From: Rubripirellula obstinata
Lineage (GTDB): Bacteria > Planctomycetota > Planctomycetia > Pirellulales > Pirellulaceae
Assembly (NCBI RefSeq): GCF_001642955.1
Contig: NZ_LWSK01000051.1
Location: forward strand, 1 to 40,765
Direction of reading: 5' to 3'
DNA: 40,765 nt
In this document: one piece after another, positions 8,612 to 18,131 of the stretch
How positions within the stretch are numbered: the first letter of the stretch is position 1
Layout of the letters: the number at the start of each line of letters is the position of its first letter
Position numbers and translations under genes: made by a program
Notes under the pieces: model-generated
Database searches by the model: none
What the model was told of the DNA's origin: nothing
What the model saw: the letters and a program-made list of their open reading frames with translations, nothing else

Positions 8612-9784
8612 CTACGATCCATTGGTCGGTGTTGGCGAAATCATTTCTGCGATCCGCAGCAAACTCTTGTTGCGGTTGGCTTCCTGGCTTTTCGGAAACC
8701 CAATTCCTAGAATCGTAAACCCAAACATCGCATGCGTTGATGCTTGAGGGAAACCGACTTCCGCCAGCGGCACGTCGTTCAAGATCGCAATCGTGGCAAT
8801 GGCAACATCACGAACTTGAGTTTGGATCAATTGTTGTTTGCCATAACCTGCTTCGCCGGTCACACGATTGTCGGTTAGCAAGTTTTTGAGCGACGCGGAA
8901 TCTTTTGCGTCACCGAAGCGAGCGATCGTTTGCATCGACACTACCAACGTTTGCATGTCGTCGGTTTCGCTGAGCGTTGAGATTGCGATCGGCAATGCCT
9001 CGGGGACATCCCACTGCATCGCCTTTGTCAACGTTTCCACTCGGCCGGCCAACGTACATCGCGAAACCCAGGAACCGATCAAGCTGCGAAGTCCGGGTTC
9101 CAGCCTCGGATCGCGACGCATTTGCTGGGCGGAAAGTCGGTCCAGCACGCCGACGATCGTGTTCTCGTATCCAGGCGAAAAAGAAACCTTTGGATTGAAG
9201 GCCGGCAACAGCAATGCGATCGTGTCAGCCCTGCTGGGATGTTGTCGTTTGACGAACATACGGTTTTGAATCTTTGCATCGACGATGTCCATCGCTCGTT
9301 GCAGTTCCTTTGCATCCTGACCCAAACTTCGCAGCAGATCAGGGTGCTCCAAATGGACTTCCACAAAAAGCTCGCGAGCCGTAACTGTGTCGCCCATCAA
9401 CTCACCGAAGCGATTCCATCCTTCAAAGTCAACCTCTTGGCCGGCCATGAAGCGATCAATTTTGGCCTGAGTGTTGGATTCAGTAATCTGTTTTACGAGC
9501 CCAGAAATGCGATCGCGGACTTCAGGATCTTCGGTTGATTTTTCTCGCTTGGCTAGAACCGCCAAAGCGGGTGTTCCCATTTGCATCAGCGCGGTCGCAG
9601 CACGTTCGCGGCTGGCAAATTGGTTGGAACCCAATTGAGTGACAAGATTTTCAATTTTCGTTTGCTGTTCGATACCTACATCGATTGAGTCTGCAAAGAC
9701 ATCTTCAGCGTGAACATTTTGAGAGAAACCGCAGATTGATCCTGAAAGCATCAAAACGATAATGAAGTTGGTTCGGAAATTCAT
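8612..9784 (-). CDS. exported HEAT-like repeat protein, 390 aa
   Basis: From ATG 9784 the protein starts MNFRTNFIIVLMLSGSICG, a signal peptide with probable cleavage after NVHA. The next helical segment (LVTQLGSNQFASRERAATAL followed by MGTPALAVLAKREKS) resembles one HEAT-type repeat as found in planctomycete secreted scaffolds. The central part contains WNRFGELMGDTVTARELFVEVH. The C-terminal third is again helical (SMQTIARFGDAKDSASLKNLL). No catalytic motif is seen. The likely role is an exported scaffold or binding protein. It is divergent from the alpha/beta hydrolase gene across a region with a repeated 12-bp motif. An in-frame start 14 codons upstream would disrupt the signal peptide. 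Confidence 0.75.
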   Translation of the reverse strand: MNFRTNFIIVLMLSGSICGFSQNVHAEDVFADSIDVGIEQQTKIENLVTQLGSNQFASRERAATALMQMGTPALAVLAKREKSTEDPEVRDRISGLVKQITESNTQAKIDRFMAGQEVDFEGWNRFGELMGDTVTARELFVEVHLEHPDLLRSLGQDAKELQRAMDIVDAKIQNRMFVKRQHPSRADTIALLLPAFNPKVSFSPGYENTIVGVLDRLSAQQMRRDPRLEPGLRSLIGSWVSRCTLAGRVETLTKAMQWDVPEALPIAISTLSETDDMQTLVVSMQTIARFGDAKDSASLKNLLTDNRVTGEAGYGKQQLIQTQVRDVAIATIAILNDVPLAEVGFPQASTHAMFGFTILGIGFPKSQEANRNKSLLRIAEMISPTPTNGS

Positions 9785-9910
9785 CAATGGAATGCCTGCG
9801 TTGTAAACTCGGTTTCTCTGACGCAATTATAGGCACCCGGCTTGCGATGCTGAAAGGCGAACATTTCAGTCTGCGGTCCGCAAACGACTACTTTTGGACA
9901 GTAATTACTG

Positions 9911-9960
9911 CGTTAACCACTGGGTTAACCACTGGGTTAACCACTGGGATAACCATTGGG
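9911..9960. repeat. four 12-bp direct repeats, GGTTAACCACTG, in a divergent promoter region
   Basis: Units start at 9911, 9923, 9935 and 9947. The middle two are identical, the first differs at one base and the last at two. Each contains or nearly contains the palindrome GGTTAACC. They lie between the two divergent exported-protein genes, where an operator or protein-binding array could sit. A simple replication-slippage repeat is equally possible. Confidence 0.75.
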
Positions 9961-10035
9961 AATCCTGGTTTGACCGGTGCGGCGCATCGGTTTAATGTGA
10001 AGGAAGATGTTCTTTACCTCATACGAGACTCCCGA

Positions 10036-11088
10036 ATGCGTGCTGCCGAAAGAATTCGACCACTTCCTTCCTCGGTGATTTACCGTCCTGAAGTCGCTAT
10101 GTTTTTTATGATGGTCGCGGTCGCTGCCGTGATGGTGATGCTTTCCGGTGTCGCTTCTGCGCAGGCCCCCAAAACGCCGCCAGGCAAAGAGGCACCACCA
10201 GAAACGAAACCTGCAAAACAACGCCCATCGCCTACGCAACGACCGACGAAACGCAAATCAAAAGAGGAAGACGAAAAGCTGAAGCCAAGACCTGTCATCC
10301 TGAAGACAAAAGACGGAATCGAGGTTCGGTCGTTTTACTTTCCATCAGACAAAGGCAAGGAAGCGATCCCCGTTTTGATCGTTCACGAGTGGAGGGGACA
10401 GGCGAGTCCTTATTTGCAATTGGTTCTGGCGCTGCGTGAAGCGGGTTGTGCGGTGCTCGTTCCCGATTACCGAGGCCACGGTGGCAGTATGGTTTACGTT
10501 GACCGACGCGGAAGAGAACAAAAGTTTGATGTCGCACGGATGGGGAAGCGTGACGTCGGAAACATCATTGCAATGGACTTAGAAAAGGCGAAGGGGTTCC
10601 TGAAAGAGGAAAACGACGCTGGTAATTTGAACTTGAATGCACTGGTCATCATCGGCATCCGCGAGGGCTGTATTTTGGGGACAACCTGGGCAGCCCGCGA
10701 TTGGAGCTTCCCTAGCATTGGTGCGATGAAGCAAGGGCAAGACGTTAAGGGCATCGTCATGGTGTCGCCGGACAAGCAGATCAAGGGAGTGCCGATTGAT
10801 CCCGCGCTAAAGGATCCAAATATCCTTCGCTTGCCCATTTTGATCATTGGCGGATCCACCAACCCCGAAGCCAAAGAGACTCGCCGAATCGCCAAGCGAA
10901 TCGAGGGCGTCAAAACACGAGTCGGCGGCGGCACCGCACCAGGTTTCAAACTCGAAATGATCGATACTTCGCTAACTGGCCCAGCATTAGTCAACGAAGC
11001 ATCAGAAGTGATTCCGACGATCGTTGACTTCATCAAAGACGAAGTAAGGATTTCAGATAACGAAAATCCTTGGATCCAACGCAACTAG
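10036..11088 (+). CDS. exported alpha/beta-hydrolase-like protein, about 350 aa
   Basis: After a signal peptide (MFFMMVAVAAVMVMLSGVASAQA) and a Pro/Lys-rich linker, the protein shows IPVLIVHEWRGQASPYLQL and CAVLVPDYRGHGGS, the beta-strand and loop pattern of the alpha/beta hydrolase fold (dienelactone-hydrolase-like). The expected nucleophile elbow GxSxG is not clear. The corresponding strand reads LVIIGIREGCILGTTWA, with Gly-Ile-Arg-Glu-Gly in place of a Ser elbow, so the protein may be non-catalytic. The start is uncertain: ATG 10036 gives an Arg-containing N-terminus ahead of the hydrophobic core, and ATG 10099 gives a core with no positive charge. No good ribosome site precedes either. 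It is convergent with the PEP-CTERM protease gene, with a 36-bp gap. Confidence 0.7.
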   Translation: MRAAERIRPLPSSVIYRPEVAMFFMMVAVAAVMVMLSGVASAQAPKTPPGKEAPPETKPAKQRPSPTQRPTKRKSKEEDEKLKPRPVILKTKDGIEVRSFYFPSDKGKEAIPVLIVHEWRGQASPYLQLVLALREAGCAVLVPDYRGHGGSMVYVDRRGREQKFDVARMGKRDVGNIIAMDLEKAKGFLKEENDAGNLNLNALVIIGIREGCILGTTWAARDWSFPSIGAMKQGQDVKGIVMVSPDKQIKGVPIDPALKDPNILRLPILIIGGSTNPEAKETRRIAKRIEGVKTRVGGGTAPGFKLEMIDTSLTGPALVNEASEVIPTIVDFIKDEVRISDNENPWIQRN

Positions 11089-11124
11089 AAACGACATAAC
11101 CAGAGGGGCTTCGAGAGTTATTAG

Positions 11125-12072
11125 TCAACGACGACGCTTCAAGAGTGACCCCACGACGCCCATACAAAGCAATATTGCAGTGCCGGGTTCGGGGACGGCG
11201 TTGGTGACGATAAAGCTTCGGATTTCTGCAGCATGATTGCCGACGTAGCTGACGCCCGTGCCCTGAACGGTTCGGCTAATTTCGTTGCCATCTTCATCTT
11301 CAACAATGTCCAAGAACAACGCACTATTCACGCCCAGCAACAGCAACTCACCACCATCGTCGATAAACAATGGAGCGCCTGAATCGCCACCTCTGGCGTG
11401 AGACTCGAATCCGCCAGCAGTGGAATCGTATTGCAAAAACAGCATGTCAGAATTTGTGTTGTTTTGGAAATCAACATTGTCCACAAATCCGGATATTCGA
11501 TTACGTCCCCAAGCTTGGGCTGCCTTGTTGCCCACAGGCCGGTTTCTCGAAAATCCAGACATGTAAGCGTTGACATTTTGGAAACTACCTGCCGTGGTCA
11601 CGGTACCTGAGGGAGTTCCTGATGGCGTGAAAAGGAATTCGTCAGCGATTTCGTAGGTCTGAAAGTTTGACGGCAGGTTTGCGTTAAGCCTCAATAATGT
11701 CAAATCGGTCTGGATGGACGAGCCAGGCGTGTCGCCAACATTTTGAGTCCCAATAACACTCCTAACTTGAGGTGTCTCGGAGGTGTCGTTATTTGGATAA
11801 AAATACAACTCAGTTGGGGCAAAGTGTCTTGCCGTCAACACGACATTTGGGCTGATTAGAGTTCCCCAGCCACGGGTGTTTCCAGTTCCATCTGAATGAC
11901 CCACTCCGCTCAAATCAAAACCGCCAGCGATAAAACTGGGGTGGTTGGTAAAACGGTCATTCGTGTTGCTGGTAAATCCATTAATTTGAATGTCAGCAAA
12001 CGAACTAGATTGCAAGCTTAAAAAAATGATAGTCGCAAGTAAGAGGCAAAAGGGGGACTTTGGTCTAATCAT
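11125..12072 (-). CDS. secreted trypsin-like serine protease with PEP-CTERM anchor, 315 aa
   Basis: An N-terminal signal peptide (MIRPKSPFCLLLATIIFL...SSFA) leads into a chymotrypsin-fold domain. The catalytic His is in LTARHFAP, the Asp probably in QTDLTLLRL, and the Ser in GGDSGAPLF, in the correct order. The C-terminus has the PEP-CTERM sorting signal VPEPGTAILLCMGVVGSL followed by KRRR, which is recognised by an exosortase and removed during surface sorting. So the protease is probably exported and processed at the cell surface. Its target is unknown. There is no neighbouring exosortase or exopolysaccharide gene in the window. Confidence 0.88.
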   Translation of the reverse strand: MIRPKSPFCLLLATIIFLSLQSSSFADIQINGFTSNTNDRFTNHPSFIAGGFDLSGVGHSDGTGNTRGWGTLISPNVVLTARHFAPTELYFYPNNDTSETPQVRSVIGTQNVGDTPGSSIQTDLTLLRLNANLPSNFQTYEIADEFLFTPSGTPSGTVTTAGSFQNVNAYMSGFSRNRPVGNKAAQAWGRNRISGFVDNVDFQNNTNSDMLFLQYDSTAGGFESHARGGDSGAPLFIDDGGELLLLGVNSALFLDIVEDEDGNEISRTVQGTGVSYVGNHAAEIRSFIVTNAVPEPGTAILLCMGVVGSLLKRRR

Positions 12073-12629
12073 GGTTCACCTACGTTTAATCGGAATAAGA
12101 TCGCGTACACCTTGTTTGATTATGAGCGGGATCCGACATGCATGAGTGGAAAAACTTGGCGGAAATCAACGTTTACACCTCAAAAATTTGTTAACTCGCA
12201 CGTGAACTTGTTTGACCCCGGTACTTTCCCGTCAGTCGAAAGCCGTATTAATGAACGGATAAAAGGCTTTTCTGAATTTTTCAACTGCTTTGTTTTCATC
12301 GTTCCTCAATTATCGCCTGTCGCCCCCCCCACAATTTTTATTGAATTGATGGTTCTGCAAAACAGTTTCGTAAACGACGTCTTTCCAAATCGCTTAGGAA
12401 CTGTCCTGAATTAACTTCCCGATTTATATCAGCCCATGTCGTTTAGCCGCGTGCCCAACGGGTCGCGCGAATCGCACGTAGCGTGCGGGGGGGATGCCCA
12501 ACGCCGTGACGGTTTTCTAAACCGTTTAACCGCGTGGGCATCGCCCCGCGCGTTCGGGGCCGCACGACGCGCGGGGCGATGCCCACGCGGTTAAACAAAA
12601 AACCGGGAAGTTATGTCGCGACAAATCTC
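12073..12629. other. 557-bp intergenic region
   Basis: Contains the presumed promoter of the protease gene and, at its right end, a palindromic repeat. The part from 12112 to 12414 is open on the plus strand but has a TTG start, no ribosome site and no family features. It also contains a run of eight Cs near 12325. I see no RNA gene. Confidence 0.5.
12441..12596. repeat. palindromic GGGCATCGCCCCGCG repeat, copy 2
   Basis: The right part is a near-perfect inverted repeat (GTTTAACCGCGTGGGCATCG ... CGATGCCCACGCGGTTAAAC). The left part is a diverged copy with GTTTAGCCGCGTGCCCAACG. Same family as 402-541. Confidence 0.85.
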
Positions 12630-13760
12630 TTAGCGAAAATCTGCGTCGGCTTGTTTTGAATACAGGCTGATGCAAGCCCAGATGCCGAGTGGGAATATGA
12701 AGCAACCAAAACAGGGAATCGCTGCTACCGCCGCGCCCGTGCGAGCGCTGCTGATTCCGCGCTGGCGAATCATGTTGATTCCGCCAATCAGCATCGGGAT
12801 GGAAAGTCCGATACCGATGGCCAATCCGCCGATCGCTTGACCCAATTGGTAAGAGTTCAACGAGTCGAAACCAACCTTGGTGAACACAAAAATTAAGCCG
12901 GCGAGTCGTAGCAAGGACATCACGAGCAGAAACGTTCCCCAAAGCGAAATGAATACACCAGGAATGACGTACTTTGCGTTACTCGGTGGGCGACCTTGAT
13001 GCGGGCTGTGCGGTTGCGTTTGATTTGGTGCGGCGTAGGGATTGACGTTTGTCTTTGCGTTTCCTGCGGCGTTCGGTTGTGATGGCGACGGCAGTTGGAC
13101 GCTTTCAAAGACGGGGTCGGGAAGCGGAAGCGGATTGACGTCGGCGGCATCCATGGAAAAGGGCTTCGCAGGTTCGTCCGGAATTACTGATTGTTGGCCG
13201 ACTGAAAACTGCTTCGAGCATGAACCGCAAGCGATCAGTGTGCCATCGGAAAATCGAGCAACATTGACGTTGGCTTTGCAGTACGGACATGCCTGCAGGA
13301 GTTTCACTTCCGGTGGCTTGGTCTCTTCTAACACCGGCTCGGGTGTAACAGGGCGTTTTGTAACGTTCTGCTTTGATTGCGCCTTCGCCAGCACGGCCTC
13401 GAAGTGCTCCATGACTTGGCTTGCAGGACACCATGCACTCTCACGTCCGATCTTTGCTTCCAGGTTTTCAATGTTCTTACTCGACAATAGATCGTACGCT
13501 CTTGCAGGAGTGAACGGTCCGACGGTTTGGTGTTTGCCCCGATTGTCTCGCGAACGCAGGTAAACGCCGTCGCGATCCAACTTTTCTAGCTTGGCGATAA
13601 TCGCGGACGCCCGCACCCAGTCGCACTCACCTTGCCGAACAAACACATCGCCAGACGCGAGTTGCATCAATCGTTTTCGCATCTGCGATTCGGTCATTGG
13701 CACCGACACGACGCCCAGGTGCCGGATCTGCCATTCGTGTTTTTGTGGGACTGGTTCCAT
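12630..13760 (-). CDS. GYF_2-like, zinc-ribbon membrane protein, 376 aa
   Basis: The N-terminus resembles two GYF_2-type modules in tandem. The first has WQIRHLG near residue 10 and a GDVFVRQGECDWVRASAI end. The second has VGPFTPARAYDLL and SAWCPASQVMEHF. Next comes a zinc-ribbon-like CPYC...CGSC (about residues 158-180), then a Pro/Asn-rich linker containing NPYAAPNQTQP, common in planctomycete membrane proteins. Three hydrophobic segments follow, at about 270-295, 310-335 and 345-370. The likely topology is a soluble N-terminus in the cytoplasm and a small membrane anchor. Function is unknown. GYF_2 modules bind peptides in better-studied proteins, but their bacterial partners are not known to me. 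Confidence 0.7.
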   Translation of the reverse strand: MEPVPQKHEWQIRHLGVVSVPMTESQMRKRLMQLASGDVFVRQGECDWVRASAIIAKLEKLDRDGVYLRSRDNRGKHQTVGPFTPARAYDLLSSKNIENLEAKIGRESAWCPASQVMEHFEAVLAKAQSKQNVTKRPVTPEPVLEETKPPEVKLLQACPYCKANVNVARFSDGTLIACGSCSKQFSVGQQSVIPDEPAKPFSMDAADVNPLPLPDPVFESVQLPSPSQPNAAGNAKTNVNPYAAPNQTQPHSPHQGRPPSNAKYVIPGVFISLWGTFLLVMSLLRLAGLIFVFTKVGFDSLNSYQLGQAIGGLAIGIGLSIPMLIGGINMIRQRGISSARTGAAVAAIPCFGCFIFPLGIWACISLYSKQADADFR

Positions 13761-13959
13761 GGAAAAATTGGGCGAAAACGGATCGGCTTAAAACGGAGCG
13801 GCTAAAAAATGAGGTGCTTAGGTAAAATTTGCTGCAGTGTGTGATTGTAACGAGGACGCGAGATCAGTTTCACGCTTGGCGAGCAAAATCTGTATCGATT
13901 TTGAGGGGACCGGATAATCGAATCAAACTGAACCCTACCGGGCGGCGATAATCAATAGA
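13761..13959. promoter_or_regulatory. divergent promoter region
   Basis: The 199 bp between the GYF-like gene (minus) and the HD-GYP gene (plus) must hold both promoters. No convincing -35/-10 pair or operator is recognised. Confidence 0.35.
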
Positions 13960-15243
13960 ATGAAATGCAGGCGAGTCGAATTGAGTAAATTAAAGATCGG
14001 CGCGGTGCTAACATCCGCGATCGTTGACCCTGCGCAGCCGCGTTTGAAGCTTTTGGCGGCCGGAGTCAGGATTGACGAACACGTGATTGAGCGATTGGTT
14101 CAGCGTGGCATTGAAACGGTGATTGTTTCGGAACGCGACCTCGCCAGGTTGTCTGCATTCGTGCCGCAAGGGCGACGCACCAAGGTGCCACCGCCACCCG
14201 CTTACGTTCGGTCAACACTGCAGAACGATGGTTCAAAAGAGGTAGACCAACTGTTGCTGTCTGCGGATCAATCCAAGGCGGAAACGTTTGACTTGAAAGC
14301 TGACAAAGCGATCGCCGTGCAACCTGATCGCCGTCCGGGATCACCGTACGCGGATGGTTTGCAATCGCAGTGGGCGACCGAGTGTGACAATCGAATCGAC
14401 GTGATGGTTGATTTTACCGAAGATTCAGTCCGTGGAAGTGGTGCGTCAGTTTCACCGCTGATGGACATCAGCAGCGAGCTTGTCGATCGTTGGGTCGAAG
14501 ATGCCGACGCACTGGTTGCATTGGCAACGTCGCCCTATCAATCGGATTATCCATCACGGCATGGCGTTCATCTCGCTTCGTTGGCAATTGCGATCGGTGC
14601 CGAGATGGGATTGGATCAAAAGGCGTTAATCGACCTTGGTGTTGGCTGCCTGATTCACGATGTTGGGATGAGGTCGGTTGGTGTTGGATTGTTCGACACC
14701 AAGGATGCATTGACTGATGGCCAACTTCGGCGTCTAGCGGATCATCCTGTTAAAGCGATCGATATTGCGACACGATTCGGCGAGAAAGTTTCGATGGTGT
14801 CGCGTTTAGTGCTGTACCAAATTCATGAACGATGCGACGGCAGCGGATATCCACGCGGCTACCAGGCGGAACAAATTCATCCGCTGGCAAAAATTGCCGC
14901 CGTGGCTGATGCGTTCGTGGGAATGGTTAGCACACGAAAACACCGTTTGGCGATCCAGGGTTATCGTGCCAATGTGGCGTTGCTGCAGGAAGTGAAACAA
15001 AAACGGTTTGATGCCAACGTTGTTCGCTGTTTATTGAAAGCCACATCGTTGCATCCGATCGGCAGCGCGGTCCAGTTGAATAACGATCACGTCGGTCGCG
15101 TGATTCGCAGTGGCGGAGACGATTTTGTTCGCCCTACGATTGCGATGTGGAAACCGAGTCACGGCGAAACGGATACGTCCATTGTCGATTTGGCTCAGGA
15201 GCGACAAATCCAGATTACTCAGTCGTTACCGGCAGCAGCTTAA
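13960..15243 (+). CDS. HD-GYP domain protein, probable cyclic-di-GMP phosphodiesterase, 427 aa
   Basis: The C-terminal half is an HD-GYP domain. It has HGVHLASLAIAIG, the HD motif in LIHDVGM (His233-Asp234), HPVKAIDIATRF, and HERCDGSGYPRG with the GYP signature at residues 296-298, then AAVADAFVGMV. HD-GYP enzymes hydrolyse cyclic-di-GMP to GMP using a metal centre, and these residues are present. The N-terminus (VELSKLKIGAVLTSAIVDP...) matches the short beta-rich domain often found before HD-GYP. A variable 100-residue region follows it. There is no REC or GGDEF domain and no membrane segment, so the protein is cytoplasmic and its input signal is unclear. The ribosome site before the ATG is weak. 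Confidence 0.88.
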   Translation: MKCRRVELSKLKIGAVLTSAIVDPAQPRLKLLAAGVRIDEHVIERLVQRGIETVIVSERDLARLSAFVPQGRRTKVPPPPAYVRSTLQNDGSKEVDQLLLSADQSKAETFDLKADKAIAVQPDRRPGSPYADGLQSQWATECDNRIDVMVDFTEDSVRGSGASVSPLMDISSELVDRWVEDADALVALATSPYQSDYPSRHGVHLASLAIAIGAEMGLDQKALIDLGVGCLIHDVGMRSVGVGLFDTKDALTDGQLRRLADHPVKAIDIATRFGEKVSMVSRLVLYQIHERCDGSGYPRGYQAEQIHPLAKIAAVADAFVGMVSTRKHRLAIQGYRANVALLQEVKQKRFDANVVRCLLKATSLHPIGSAVQLNNDHVGRVIRSGGDDFVRPTIAMWKPSHGETDTSIVDLAQERQIQITQSLPAAA

Positions 15244-15303
15244 GAAGCTGATTTGCAACGCAGCAAATTGGGCAAGCTGCACATTTCCCTATTCGCCAGC
15301 ATG

Positions 15304-15377
15304 TAGGCCGTAGCGAGCCATAGCGAGTTACGGCAATTTGCGCAATGCCGTAACTCGCTATGGCTCGCTACGGCCTA
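15304..15377. repeat. palindrome 'TAGGCCGTAGCGAGCCATAG...'
   Basis: A near-perfect inverted repeat: TAGGCCGTAGCGAGCCATAG pairs with CTATGGCTCGCTACGGCCTA. The loop contains a second inverted pair, CGAGTTACGGCA and TGCCGTAACTCG. A shorter relative is at 25763-25792. Confidence 0.9.
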
Positions 15378-15393
15378 CTTTCTGGTTCCCAGG

Positions 15394-15465
15394 CGTAGCT
15401 GATCCCGCCGGGGGTCAGTCGAGCTTGATCCGGTCGTGGACTGAACCCTGGCGGGATCAGCTACG
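15394..15465. repeat. palindrome 'CGTAGCTGATCCCGC...', copy 3
   Basis: The arms CGTAGCTGATCCCGCCGGGG and CCCTGGCGGGATCAGCTACG match the element at 5597-5668. The loops between the arms differ, so arms are conserved better than loops. Confidence 0.9.
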
Positions 15466-15548
15466 TTTGAAAACCGTCTCGATGGAATTGGGTTATAATC
15501 AGTGGCGAAATTGATTGTTTCTGCCAACCCTATTCCAAGTGCCAAGCA

Positions 15549-17006
<1,458 letters not shown>

Positions 17007-17019
17007 ACGCGATCAACGT

Positions 17020-17988
17020 CTATTCCTTAACCGTTTGCCCTGTCTTTTCGATCGCGATCACGGCGATCATGGCTGCGATAGCCAAACCGACCAGCGTCCA
17101 TAGGTTTCCGTCCCAATTGGCGGGCGAGACATACTGCATGACTCGCAGTTTTAATTCTTCGCTTGCGGTTTCCGCCGTTGGAATCTGCAGCGGCCATAGC
17201 TTTCCGATGCTGCCGATCATCAACCCCATCAACGTCGCCATCGTCACGTTGTGATGATGTTCCAGCATCCATTTCAACAATCGCGAAAAAGACAACAGCC
17301 CCACGATGCAACCGCAACCGAACACGGCAATCTGAGTCAACGAATCCGCCGTGATGTTTCCTCGCGCGGCGTCTTTAATCAAACCAGTGACCGAGTGATA
17401 AACGCCTAGCAACAACAGCACGAACGCACCGCTGATGCCCGGCAAGATCATGGCGCAAATTGCAATCGTCGCAGAGAAAAATAGGTAGGGAAGACTGGTG
17501 TTCCCCTGGGCCATCGGCATCACGGTGATCCCGATCGCTGCAATGATTCCAATCGCAAGTGCCACCCAAGTGCCGATCGACCAACGATTGATGTACCCCA
17601 TCACAACCCAAACGCTGGCGATCATCAGCCCCATGAATACCGCCAACGTTTCCGGCATGTAGACGTCAAGCAAATAATGCATCACGCCGGAAAGCGTCGC
17701 CACACCGATGCCGATTCCCAGCCCAAGTGCGACCAAGAATCTGCCGTCGAAATGTTTGAACGCTTGCGTCCATTGCCGAGACATCACCAGACCAGCGAAG
17801 GTCGAATCAACGCTGCTGATTGCAGAAACGAGCTGGTGATAGTGACCCAGGATAAGCGCGACGGTGCCACCGCTGACACCTGGAACCGTATCGGCGGCAC
17901 CCATGCAGAATCCGCGGATCACGTTGACGATATCGCCGGTCATTCCGCTGGATGGGGTGGCGTCACTAGTCGTTACATCTGGTTTCAT
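17020..17988 (-). CDS. DUF368 membrane protein, likely undecaprenyl-phosphate translocase (PopT type), 322 aa
   Basis: The signature GAADTVPGVSGGTVALILGHY near residue 27 and the later AMILPGISGAFVLLLLGVYH form the duplicated PGxSG motifs of the DUF368 family. Eight or more hydrophobic segments fill the protein. DUF368 members have been shown in other bacteria to return undecaprenyl phosphate across the inner membrane (PopT). The neighbouring divergent gene is uppP, which makes undecaprenyl phosphate on the outer face, so the context fits the same recycling step. ATG 17988 is preferred over an upstream Met because the family starts with a short polar N-terminus. The orthology is inferred from motifs only. 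Confidence 0.85.
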   Translation of the reverse strand: MKPDVTTSDATPSSGMTGDIVNVIRGFCMGAADTVPGVSGGTVALILGHYHQLVSAISSVDSTFAGLVMSRQWTQAFKHFDGRFLVALGLGIGIGVATLSGVMHYLLDVYMPETLAVFMGLMIASVWVVMGYINRWSIGTWVALAIGIIAAIGITVMPMAQGNTSLPYLFFSATIAICAMILPGISGAFVLLLLGVYHSVTGLIKDAARGNITADSLTQIAVFGCGCIVGLLSFSRLLKWMLEHHHNVTMATLMGLMIGSIGKLWPLQIPTAETASEELKLRVMQYVSPANWDGNLWTLVGLAIAAMIAVIAIEKTGQTVKE

Positions 17989-18131
17989 CGTGATAACGAT
18001 TACCTTTCGCTGATTCGTTCTTTGCAACAGTCGCTTTTAGGAACATTGGGTTACCACGACTTTGAGTTCGATCATACTGTCTGCCGCCCCAAATCAATGT
18101 CTAACTTGGCTCGACAAAACAAAATTTCAAT
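17989..18131. promoter_or_regulatory. shared divergent promoter region of the popT-like and uppP genes
   Basis: These 143 bp separate the two lipid-carrier recycling genes, which face away from each other and could be co-regulated. No clear -35/-10 pair or inverted repeat stands out. Confidence 0.4.

Larger units (their letters stand above)
15244..15548. other. intergenic region filled by two palindromic repeats
   Basis: Apart from the repeats at 15304-15377 and 15394-15465 it holds only short spacers and the presumed promoter of the oxidoreductase gene (about 15470-15548). Confidence 0.6.

Noticed and set aside
12112-12414. Possible 100-residue protein upstream of the PEP-CTERM protease
   Set aside because: TTG start, no ribosome site, no hydrophobic or domain pattern, and it lies where the protease promoter should be.
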